A stretch of 64,000 nt of DNA. Origin: Bacteroidota bacterium. GTDB taxonomy: Bacteria; Bacteroidota; Bacteroidia; B-17B0; Aurantibacillaceae. The notes below the pieces were generated by a model. That model had not been told where the DNA came from, made no database searches, and was given only the letters and a program-made list of their open reading frames with translations. A program made the position numbers and the translations under genes. The stretch lies in assembly GCA_021323535.1 (NCBI GenBank), contig JAJONO010000010.1, positions 22,704 through 86,703 on the forward strand. Reading direction: 5' to 3'. The stretch's first letter is position 1. Each line of letters begins with the position of its first letter. This document shows positions 43,080 to 50,390 of this stretch, piece by piece.

Positions 43080-44609
43080 TTAGTGAGCTTTCTCGCTACA
43101 TAAAAGTTTATAATGCGTATAATCAGGAATGATCCACTGAAAATCTGTACGCATATAATATTGCAAACAAGAAGTTTTCTCTGTTAATTTCATTAACAGA
43201 TCTTTACAGCTTTGATTCTGATAAGATGCCCCATTTACAAAAGAACTATTGGCTTCAGGATAACCGGCACGCATGTGGCAATTATTGCAATTAGTTTGCT
43301 GAGGATGAATAACCAGTTCAATATACGGATTGCTTGCCATTGGCAGTTGATTTGCATTGTTAACCGGTACACCATAAGCATCAACTAACTCATAATGGCG
43401 CCATGGTCCTTTAGCGTTGGCAAGAGCTGGTCTGTTCTTAGAATAAGGACCATCATCCGGCGTATCGCTCCACCAGGCGCTTTGCATTGTCCAGCTATAT
43501 ATTTCTTTGGTATTAATATGTGATGCAATAGTAACCAGGTAATCGCCTACACCAATTGGCTTATTATAGGCCCAATAACTTGACGCCATTAAAATGGCTT
43601 TATCGCTGGCGTCAAAAGAATTCCAATCTGCCTGAGTGATCTGATGATAATAGAAATCATTTATGCTGTAAACCTTAGGTCTATCAACTTTTACAGGTCC
43701 AATAAATCTGGTAGTATCAAAATTATAAACGTTATACAGGTAAGAAAGTTTTGACGGAATAACGTTATTGGTTATATGACCGGGATCAATGGCTACAAAA
43801 TGCTTCCATGTTTCATAACCCGCGTAACCTGCATAGTCGGGTGAGAAAGAAGATGCTTTCCAAACAGGCACAAGATTCAACTGCCCCTTCAATACCGGCC
43901 AGTACATATGTTTGGTAACAATGTAGGATGATGGCGCATTCAGATTTTTACCTTTATTACCTGAGTATAAAGAATCCATTACCGATTTATTATAAAAACG
44001 GTTATTGTTGATCCAGTTGAATGCATCGCTGCTCAATGATTCAGTTGGAATCATAATATCCCCATTGAACAAAAAATGTTTCCCTGGAATAATAGTCGAA
44101 AAGTTGTTTCTGAATACATCTGAATTCTTGAACATTTCAATTACCTGGTTGGGAATTGGATAATAAGGTGTTCGAAGAGTATCCAATATAGTGCCGACCA
44201 ATGTCTTGTGTAATTTGTTTTGTTGTATTAACGACAAAAACATGTCCTTACCCGGTTTTGCTTCAAGGCCTGTTTCTCCCTGACAGAATTTTTCTTTAAT
44301 ACGCATGGCATCCACAGAATTTGGCCATGTATACCAAACAGGCCAGTTAACATTGTTTGAAGCAGGCTGCATCATGCCTGCAAATAAAGACCATGCATGA
44401 CCGCGAATAGATACAATATCGGCATTCACAACAGCAGTGTTAAGCGTACCTGTATTAGCCGGGTAATCAAAGCCTTTAGGAATAGGTTGATATTCAACCC
44501 AAACATTATCACTGTTTTTTTTGTCTTTATGTTCTTCTTTATGATTTGTGCAGGTGATAGCTACCACCATAATAATACCGGCGATGATAAGAGGGAGTAT
44601 TTTTTTCAT
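43080..44609 (-). CDS. Lipoprotein with one C-terminal c-type haem motif
   Basis: The 509-residue exported protein has an N-terminal signal with a lipobox-like end (IIAGIIMVVAITCTNHKEE; Cys20). It is rich in Trp, Tyr and Asn. Near the C-terminus there is a CxxCH haem-attachment motif, CNNCH at residues 441-445, followed by MRAGYP. The phrase RGHAWSLFAGMMQPASNNVNWPVWYTWPNS near the start is distinctive. It may be a periplasm-facing or outer-membrane cytochrome-like protein, possibly an electron-transfer or oxidase component; I cannot name a family. It has a textbook promoter and stands alone. Confidence 0.8.
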   Translation of the reverse strand: MKKILPLIIAGIIMVVAITCTNHKEEHKDKKNSDNVWVEYQPIPKGFDYPANTGTLNTAVVNADIVSIRGHAWSLFAGMMQPASNNVNWPVWYTWPNSVDAMRIKEKFCQGETGLEAKPGKDMFLSLIQQNKLHKTLVGTILDTLRTPYYPIPNQVIEMFKNSDVFRNNFSTIIPGKHFLFNGDIMIPTESLSSDAFNWINNNRFYNKSVMDSLYSGNKGKNLNAPSSYIVTKHMYWPVLKGQLNLVPVWKASSFSPDYAGYAGYETWKHFVAIDPGHITNNVIPSKLSYLYNVYNFDTTRFIGPVKVDRPKVYSINDFYYHQITQADWNSFDASDKAILMASSYWAYNKPIGVGDYLVTIASHINTKEIYSWTMQSAWWSDTPDDGPYSKNRPALANAKGPWRHYELVDAYGVPVNNANQLPMASNPYIELVIHPQQTNCNNCHMRAGYPEANSSFVNGASYQNQSCKDLLMKLTEKTSCLQYYMRTDFQWIIPDYTHYKLLCSEKAH

Positions 44610-44640
44610 TTTAAATATGGTTTTTAGACGGAAGGCATAA

Positions 44641-44671
44641 CAAACCTAAGTGAATAAAAATATAGATCAAA
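44641..44671 (-). promoter_or_regulatory. Promoter of the haem-motif lipoprotein gene (TTTG-N19-TAGGTTTG)
   Basis: On the minus strand TTTG (44671-44668) is followed after 19 nt by TAGGTTTG (44648-44641), an exact match to the Bacteroidota housekeeping consensus. The leader would be about 28 nt. Confidence 0.8.
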
Positions 44672-44716
44672 GAATCTAACATGCATGTTTTACCTAGGTG
44701 AAACCATAGGAGATCC

Positions 44717-45008
44717 TTATTTTTCAGCCACGCGATTCAAAAAAACTGTCGTCGTATTTAGAAAAGTATCTATCTCTATGTGATAAAAATCTGCCCAGGC
44801 ATCCAGTGCACAAACAACACCAAGCCTAAACATGAGAACAATTGTAAGTAACGGGGGAAGCAGTATGATAAGAAAGATGAATAAACGTTTGTGCCGAAAA
44901 GTGACTTTGTCCCTCAACAAGATCAATTCCGGAGAAAAGCCAAATGGTTACAAAAATGCAGGCCACTAAAACAAATAACTTATAGCAAGGGAAGTCTTCG
45001 AATTCAAT
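44717..45008 (-). pseudogene. Possible small two-helix membrane protein gene, frame-interrupted
   Basis: Two adjacent minus-strand frames each encode a hydrophobic segment. From 45008 one frame reads EFEDFPCYKLFVLVACIFVTIWLFSGIDLVEGQSHFSAQ and stops at 44826. The next frame, open from about TTG 44926, reads KRLFIFLIILLPPLLTIVLMFRLGVVCALDAWADF and ends at 44717. Joined by a one-base shift near 44885 they would form a small membrane protein directly after the M23 peptidase stop. The first frame has only an ATT start overlapping that stop. The evidence is weak; the region 44610-45007 holds nothing else besides the promoter. Confidence 0.3.
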
Positions 45009-45958
45009 TAATTGATCCTGAGTTGTTGTCCCGGTTTAAGATAATAACGTTTAGCAACGCCGTTTAAAGCAAGAAGTTCTTTTGTAGAAATTCCATACTT
45101 ACCCGCGATCAGGCTCCAGCTCTCTCCCCTGTTCACAGTATGAAGATTGCTATTACTTGGAAACGCGCAAAGAATATGTTTTGAGTTTTTAATGGTAACG
45201 GTATGATAAATGAGCTTATGTTCTGTGAACGAAATAAATGTGGCAGGGTTCATCGCGTGACCTTTATATCTTAATTCGAAATGTAAATGCGATCCGAAAC
45301 TGTGACCAGTGTTTCCACCAAGGCCAATGGTTTGTCCGCTTAAAACAACATCGCCTTCCTTAACTTTTATTTTTGACAGATGTGCGTAAACTGTTTCGAG
45401 CCCGTTTGGATGCATGAGAATAACTACATTACCAAAGCCCCCTTGTTTTTTCGCAAAACGAACTTTACCATCAAAAGCTGCAGACACTTTATCACCTTTC
45501 TCCAGGTCAATGTCAATTCCTTTATGAATTCGACCCTCTCGCCAGCCGTAATTGGAAGTAATAACGCCTTTAAATGGCGCAAAATAATAACTGAGATAAT
45601 CGTTCTCTAAAATAAGATTAAACGATACAGGTATACTGTCAAAGCTCACCAGAGGGAATAAAATAGCTTCGTCGGTCTTTGAATAAAAGCTGAGTTCATT
45701 AAGATTAAATTCAGAGATCTTTACCGAATCGCAATTATTGTTTTTTAAAATGCTCGCATAGTAATTAAGAAGATCGACATCTTTTGGAGTAACATTTTCT
45801 TTCTCAAAGACAGAATCAATTATGTGGGCCAGTTTTGTTTTGGAAATAAACTTATAGGTCTTCAGGGAATCGCTTCTTTTTCCCGGACCATCGCCGTAGG
45901 AAAAAGCGAATTTTGAGAGCAAACAGACAAAAACTATGTAAAAGTATCTGGCGGCCAT
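45008..45958 (-). CDS. M23-family peptidase (LytM) with C-terminal LysM domain
   Basis: The 316-residue exported protein has a signal peptide (ARYFYIVFVCLLSKFAFSYG) and an N-terminal helical region. The LytM metallopeptidase domain has HKGIDIDLEKGDKVSAAFDGKVRF, YAHLSKIKVKEGDVVLSGQTIGLGGNTGHSFGSHLHFELR, with zinc ligands in HxxxD and HLH. A LysM peptidoglycan-binding domain ends the protein (HTVNRGESWSLIAGKYGISTKELLALNGVAKRYYLKPGQQLRI). It likely cuts peptide cross-links in the cell wall during growth or division. A GTG 12 bases upstream (45970) is an alternative start. Confidence 0.92.
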   Translation of the reverse strand: MAARYFYIVFVCLLSKFAFSYGDGPGKRSDSLKTYKFISKTKLAHIIDSVFEKENVTPKDVDLLNYYASILKNNNCDSVKISEFNLNELSFYSKTDEAILFPLVSFDSIPVSFNLILENDYLSYYFAPFKGVITSNYGWREGRIHKGIDIDLEKGDKVSAAFDGKVRFAKKQGGFGNVVILMHPNGLETVYAHLSKIKVKEGDVVLSGQTIGLGGNTGHSFGSHLHFELRYKGHAMNPATFISFTEHKLIYHTVTIKNSKHILCAFPSNSNLHTVNRGESWSLIAGKYGISTKELLALNGVAKRYYLKPGQQLRIN

Positions 45959-46034
45959 AAGAGGGACCACTAAAATACTGTTTTTTAGTTAATTAACAAG
46001 TTTTGAACAGAAATTTATTACACGATGTCTTAAA

Positions 46035-46091
46035 GCCACAGATTACACGGATTTACGCAGATCATTTGTGTGAATTCGCGTAATCTGCGGC
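46035..46091. repeat. Dispersed palindromic repeat, copy 3
   Basis: The left arm GCCACAGATTACACGGATTT and the right arm ending TAATCTGCGGC are inverted copies with about 17 of 22 matches. CAGATT and AATCTG cores and the GGC end are shared with the copies at 27.7 and 35.3 kb. It lies between two minus-strand genes. Confidence 0.6.
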
Positions 46092-46107
46092 TCAAACCAA
46101 ATAGCTC

Positions 46108-46569
46108 TTAACGAATACGATCAGCGGATTTGAGGAGTTCTATATCTTTTTTGATGAAGCGGGCGGCTAAAAAGGCGGCTATAACCGCAACCCCACATAT
46201 AATGTATCCAAACGGATGTTTACTTGCTTCAACAGTTAATCCATCAGCCTTTGCAACAAAAGGACAAAAAGCTATCATTAAAGTAAGAATAACATAAATC
46301 AATATTAAACCATAAGTTAACTTAACTTGCAATTCCCGTTTTTTAAAGAGGAAAATAGTTGTAAATGCAAGAATCAGCCCAACAGCATTTAAAGCTATAG
46401 CTGCAAAATGTCCGCTGGTGGACATATAACCCGGATAATTAACAGGAATTAATGCGGCGATTAAAGGTTCGCCGTGTGAGAAATCAATAAACTGTGTTGG
46501 TACAAAAAGAAGTGATAAGCTTAAAAAAGCAACCTGCAATAAAAATAAAGTTTGTTTACGTTGGATCAT
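46108..46569 (-). CDS. DUF4293-like membrane protein
   Basis: The 153-residue integral membrane protein has four helices (TLFLLQVAFLSLSLLFV, HFAAIALNAVGLILAFTTIFLF, VKLTYGLILIYVILTLMIAFCPF, GYIICGVAVIAAFLAARFI). The MIQRKQTLFLLQV start and the final IKKDIELLKSADRIR are the recognisable ends of DUF4293 proteins, found almost only in Bacteroidota. Function unknown. Its promoter box lies four bases before the ATG. Confidence 0.85.
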   Translation of the reverse strand: MIQRKQTLFLLQVAFLSLSLLFVPTQFIDFSHGEPLIAALIPVNYPGYMSTSGHFAAIALNAVGLILAFTTIFLFKKRELQVKLTYGLILIYVILTLMIAFCPFVAKADGLTVEASKHPFGYIICGVAVIAAFLAARFIKKDIELLKSADRIR

Positions 46570-46573
46570 GCGG

Positions 46574-46581
46574 TAAAGTTA
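46574..46581 (-). promoter_or_regulatory. Candidate -7 element TAACTTTA for the DUF4293 gene
   Basis: The minus strand reads TAACTTTA-CCGC-ATG, the same 4-nt spacing as at cdsA and the RNase P RNA, predicting a leaderless mRNA. Confidence 0.55.
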
Positions 46582-46592
46582 GTACTTTTTTG

Positions 46593-46640
46593 GTTCTCGC
46601 AGAAAGCGCAGAAGGATTCGCGGAGGTACGCAGAAGACTT
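46593..46640. repeat. Intergenic repeat, TTCTCGC...GCAGAA type, copy 2
   Basis: GGTTCTCGCAGAAAGCGCAG is followed by AAGGATTCGCGGAGGTACGC. The purine-rich CGCAGA periodicity matches copy 1 near 1.6 kb. Confidence 0.35.
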
Positions 46641-46645
46641 TTTTA

Positions 46646-48121
46646 TCACCACGCCCCAATCTTCAACTGAAATTTACCGGGAGCAATTTGCCGCTTGATG
46701 AGGTATTGGTTTTTTGTAAGGACTATAATCCCAGGCTCTTCGTTTTTGTTGATATCATCAATACGCGTGATCAATAAATTTTTGTTTACAGTGTTGAGGA
46801 TGGAATAATTGTCCTGCGCTTTTTTAGCGTCGCTTTTCTTTAAAAGAATAACAACATTATTTAAATCGTCGAACTTATAACCCGTTTTTACCTCGAAAGG
46901 AATGGATTTGTAATAAAACTTTTCAAATTCATTCAGACTATCAATGCATAGCTTCCCATTCATATCAAGTTTGTCTTTATTGAAATAATATTTTTCAACC
47001 AGTGTATTTGTTGATACTGAAGTCTTTTCAAGAACAAATCCTTCTTCCCAGATAAGATTATGCGAAGTGGTGTTGCAGTATGAATAACAACCCATGTTAC
47101 TTCCTTTATACACATCAAGGTCAAAGCTCAGATTTCCATCTTTCTTCTTTAGTTTCTGCATTCTTACCAGGTAACTGTTCGGTGTTTTATTTCCTTTGGG
47201 CTCAACTATAGGAATTTTATATTCATTTTTATCAAGCAGTTCTCCCGCGGAATCTATTCTCGAAAGATATATTACAACCGCTGGCTTACTTAAGATGTTG
47301 AATTTATTCTCTTTCTGGTCCAATTCTGTTTCCGATAATTTCTGTCCCATGGCATAGATCATTCCTTCGGTAGAATCTCTCATAATTTTTCCATAAGCAT
47401 AAAAGCCCGGATCGCCTTTAAAGGTGAGCTTTGTACCGCGGATTAATGTCCCTGAAACTGCATTTATCTTAAGTACCCATTGTCCTTTTTTTGCTCCATC
47501 GTGAACATTCACATATAAAAAAACAAATTGTTTGTCGGCCGAAACAACATGAGCCGAATTGATATTACTTCTCTCGAAAGGAAACTGCCATTTCTGTTCA
47601 TATTCAAAATTTTTGTCCTCTGCTTTTAATGAATATTTATTCAGAAAGAATTGTTTTCCGGAACTATCCTGGCTAACCGCCCTTATCGTATACACATCTT
47701 TTTTGTAATAGAATATTTCGCTTTCAAAAGCGGCAATGGCGTTAAGTCTAGCCACATCAACATCAGAAACATCGGCCACCTGCTTTAGGTTTTTATCAAG
47801 ACGGATAATCCGAACTATTTTCTTTTCTTTTTTCTGAATGTAGATATTCAGAAAATCATGAAGTGTATCAGAGGTGATCTGAAGAAAATCGTCGGCACTT
47901 GCCTTTCCGGCGTCAACCGAAAGACTATCGTTCACTTTAAGATCCCGGGCTATTTTGTACACCATGAGTTTGGTGCTTTTTCCCTGCACAGAAAACCCGA
48001 ACGCGTAAATATTTCCTGAAAAGAGAGTGTAATTTGCCTTCACAAGATTTAAATCAAGCGTTTGCGATTTTACCGTAAATGGAAGCAGTAAGAGGAGGAA
48101 GTATTTTAATTTAGTTCTCAA
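46646..48121 (-). CDS. Exported protein of unknown function (491 aa)
   Basis: A signal peptide (LKYFLLLLLPFTVKSQ) is followed by a beta-rich region with repeating strands such as KQFVFLYVNVHDGAKKGQWVLKINAVSGTLIRG and DFLNIYIQKKEKKIVRIIRLDKNLKQVADV. This suggests a beta-propeller that stays in the periplasm or outer membrane. There is no T9SS sorting domain and no lipobox. I do not recognise a family. Its start overlaps the end of the upstream MFS gene by 11 bases, so it belongs to the miaA-MFS transcription unit. Confidence 0.75.
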   Translation of the reverse strand: MRTKLKYFLLLLLPFTVKSQTLDLNLVKANYTLFSGNIYAFGFSVQGKSTKLMVYKIARDLKVNDSLSVDAGKASADDFLQITSDTLHDFLNIYIQKKEKKIVRIIRLDKNLKQVADVSDVDVARLNAIAAFESEIFYYKKDVYTIRAVSQDSSGKQFFLNKYSLKAEDKNFEYEQKWQFPFERSNINSAHVVSADKQFVFLYVNVHDGAKKGQWVLKINAVSGTLIRGTKLTFKGDPGFYAYGKIMRDSTEGMIYAMGQKLSETELDQKENKFNILSKPAVVIYLSRIDSAGELLDKNEYKIPIVEPKGNKTPNSYLVRMQKLKKKDGNLSFDLDVYKGSNMGCYSYCNTTSHNLIWEEGFVLEKTSVSTNTLVEKYYFNKDKLDMNGKLCIDSLNEFEKFYYKSIPFEVKTGYKFDDLNNVVILLKKSDAKKAQDNYSILNTVNKNLLITRIDDINKNEEPGIIVLTKNQYLIKRQIAPGKFQLKIGAW

Positions 48122-49367
48122 TGAGACCTTTTTCTTCGCGTTTGTTGTAGTCTAATATAAGCAAATAATACATTACTACGCCAAATCCGTACAGAAGAGA
48201 AGTAATTAAGAAAATATTAACGAAATGAAATCCTGTAGCAAATAAAATGCTTACCATAATACCGCTTAACACCCAGCTTCCGCTCCAGATCGCCGAAGTA
48301 AGCGCGCTTGTAATTTCGCGGTTATTGCTTCCAACATATTTGAGAACTAACTCGGTTGTCATTGGTCCGGCCATATTCATCAGAGGCTGACGTAACAGGT
48401 AACATGCCGCTGCTATTACTAAAGCAATGGCGTGTTGGCTGTAAAGTTGTGTCGTGGCCATTGCCACAAGTGAGATCACCGCAAAAGATTGAGTTGTGGG
48501 GATCGCGATCTTATAACCAATGTATTGTTTGATCTTAGGAACCATTAAGGCTCCATAAGCCACCAATACTGAGGCCACAGCGCTCAAAACCGAAAATCCT
48601 TCTGTGGACTGGTGATGAACATCGCTGAAAAACAAACTGATAAAAGGAATGGTAAGACCCGCGCCCGTGGCAATGATCAGAGTTGGAATTAAAGCCTTGA
48701 TGACAATGCCCCAATCTGTTTTACGTTTTTTCGTGAGTGTTCTTTCTATGTCGAAATTTATTTCATTAAAATTCTTAATTCGCGAAAGAAACCAGAGTCC
48801 CGCAAAACCCATGACACAGAAAAAGATCAGTATAAACCGTTCATTGAATATTTGCGCATTGATATAACCAAGTATGGCTGTAATTAAACCCTGCACAATA
48901 CCGCCGAAGCTCCATGTACTGTAGCTTAACGCAATACCTGCGGTGTGATTTTCGGCTACAGAGTTACGGAGAATGAAGGGCGATATTGGAATCTGCATGA
49001 ATGTAAATGAGGCTCCCCATAATAACAGAAACAGGATCATCAGGATCTTTAATTTGAGGCCAACGCATATTACAATGCATATTCCAAAAAAAGGCACGCA
49101 GAAATTTGAAAGATAAAATAAAGGCATTAGTTTTTTCCCTTTGATGAATTTGCCAAGTGGCAAAGCAAGTATAAATACTCCTATGTAACGAAACGTAATA
49201 TAAATCGCTATTTCTGCCGGCAAAAAACCTTCTTTATGCATATACAACGGAAGTATAGTGAGAAAGGTAGCATTCACTAATTGTATAAAAAACTCCGATA
49301 CAATCACATTAAAGACAGGTTTCTCCAGTCTTTTATAATCATCTAAAAAAGAAAGTAGTTTAGCCAT
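48111..49367 (-). CDS. MFS transporter
   Basis: The 418-residue protein has about twelve membrane helices with a basic cytoplasmic loop in the middle (RIKNFNEINFDIERTLTKKRKTDWG), the classical 6+6 arrangement. The motif between helices 2 and 3 is LGKFIKGKKLMPLFYLS. Substrate cannot be inferred; the overall pattern resembles drug/sugar efflux-type MFS proteins. Its start overlaps the miaA stop by 8 bases. Confidence 0.88.
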   Translation of the reverse strand: MAKLLSFLDDYKRLEKPVFNVIVSEFFIQLVNATFLTILPLYMHKEGFLPAEIAIYITFRYIGVFILALPLGKFIKGKKLMPLFYLSNFCVPFFGICIVICVGLKLKILMILFLLLWGASFTFMQIPISPFILRNSVAENHTAGIALSYSTWSFGGIVQGLITAILGYINAQIFNERFILIFFCVMGFAGLWFLSRIKNFNEINFDIERTLTKKRKTDWGIVIKALIPTLIIATGAGLTIPFISLFFSDVHHQSTEGFSVLSAVASVLVAYGALMVPKIKQYIGYKIAIPTTQSFAVISLVAMATTQLYSQHAIALVIAAACYLLRQPLMNMAGPMTTELVLKYVGSNNREITSALTSAIWSGSWVLSGIMVSILFATGFHFVNIFLITSLLYGFGVVMYYLLILDYNKREEKGLIEN

Positions 49368-50280
49368 GGTTCATGATGATATCGATGTACGCTTTAATTT
49401 TTTCAATGTCGCCGGGTTCAAACTCCTCCCACTCTCCCCTGTTCTTAAACCAGGTTACCTGGCGTTTGGCATAATTGCGGGTATGTTGTTTTACTTTATC
49501 CACCGCCTCTTTCAGGGTCATTTTTCCTTCGAGGTGTTCAAATAATTCTTTATAACCAACCGTTTTGAGTGCATTAAGATCTTTAAATTTTTCGAGCGAC
49601 TTTACCTCTTCCAGTAAACCCTGTGCCATCATATCATCAACGCGGGAATTAATTTGTGAGTATAATTTTTCACGGTTGGTATTAATGAATAGTTTGACCG
49701 GGATAAAATTTCTTTCCACAGTTTTATTTTTCAGGAAAGATGAAAATTTTTTGCCTGTATGTACGAAAACTTCAAGCGCACGAATAATTCTTTGAGGATT
49801 ATTAATATCCACACTTTCATAATATTCGGGATCTGATGTTTTCAATTCGTTCTGCAGCCACTCTATTCCGTTTTCTTCGAATTGTTTATTGAGTTTATCA
49901 CGCACTCCGGTGGGAACATCTGCAAAATCATCCACGCCATTAAGAAGCGCGTCAATATACAATCCCGAGCCTCCAACTATAAATACAATATCTTTTTCTT
50001 TGAACAGTTCATTAAGTAAAGTAATGGCGTCTTTTTCGAAATGCCCGGCGCCATAAAGTTCGCTGATATCTTTTGTATCAATGAAATAGTGTTTTACCTC
50101 ATGAAGCTGTTCTTTTGATGGCTTGGCTGTTCCAATATCCATTTGCCTGTAAAACTGTCGCGAATCAGATGAAATAATAACCGAATTATAATGCCTGGCG
50201 AGTGCGATGGAAAGAGATGTTTTTCCAACAGCCGTTGGCCCGGCAATTACAACAAGGTATTTGTTTGTTCCGTGAATAAT
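49360..50280 (-). CDS. miaA: tRNA dimethylallyltransferase, ATT start
   Basis: MiaA adds a dimethylallyl group to A37 of tRNAs reading U-initial codons. The first ATG in frame (50142) begins at MDIGTAKPS and would remove the P-loop. The frame upstream encodes NKYLVVIAGPTAVGKTSLSI and then HYNSVIISSDSRQFYRQ, which are obligatory MiaA parts. Between the in-frame TAA at 50292-50290 and that ATG there is no ATG, GTG or TTG. The best start is ATT at 50280 (a second ATT follows directly), giving 306 residues, the normal length. TAATTTTA lies four bases before it, as in other leaderless genes here. Later segments GGSGLYIDALLNGV and RDIVTWFKN-like RQVTWFKNRGEWEEF are typical. Confidence 0.93.
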   Translation of the reverse strand: MIHGTNKYLVVIAGPTAVGKTSLSIALARHYNSVIISSDSRQFYRQMDIGTAKPSKEQLHEVKHYFIDTKDISELYGAGHFEKDAITLLNELFKEKDIVFIVGGSGLYIDALLNGVDDFADVPTGVRDKLNKQFEENGIEWLQNELKTSDPEYYESVDINNPQRIIRALEVFVHTGKKFSSFLKNKTVERNFIPVKLFINTNREKLYSQINSRVDDMMAQGLLEEVKSLEKFKDLNALKTVGYKELFEHLEGKMTLKEAVDKVKQHTRNYAKRQVTWFKNRGEWEEFEPGDIEKIKAYIDIIMNHG

Positions 50281-50284
50281 GCCG

Positions 50285-50292
50285 TAAAATTA
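50285..50292 (-). promoter_or_regulatory. Candidate -7 element TAATTTTA for miaA
   Basis: The minus strand reads TAATTTTA-CGGC-ATT. The 4-nt spacing supports transcription starting at the ATT codon. Confidence 0.5.
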
Positions 50293-50378
50293 CAGGCTTC
50301 TTTTAACATGACATAATTATTCAAACTATGTTGTGAACAACTCTTTTTTAAAAGTCGTTCGCAGGTGTGTATAGCTTT

Positions 50379-50386
50379 TACTTTTA
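50379..50386 (+). promoter_or_regulatory. Candidate -7 element TACTTTTA for the SGNH-MBOAT operon
   Basis: TACTTTTA-TAGG-ATG. Spacing and even the TAGG spacer are identical to the RNase P RNA promoter. It sets the start of the first SGNH gene at 50391. Confidence 0.6.
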
Positions 50387-50390
50387 TAGG

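Noticed and set aside
44397..44627. Plus-strand hydrophobic frame opposite the haem-motif lipoprotein start
   Set aside because: It is antisense to the signal peptide and promoter region of a well-supported gene.
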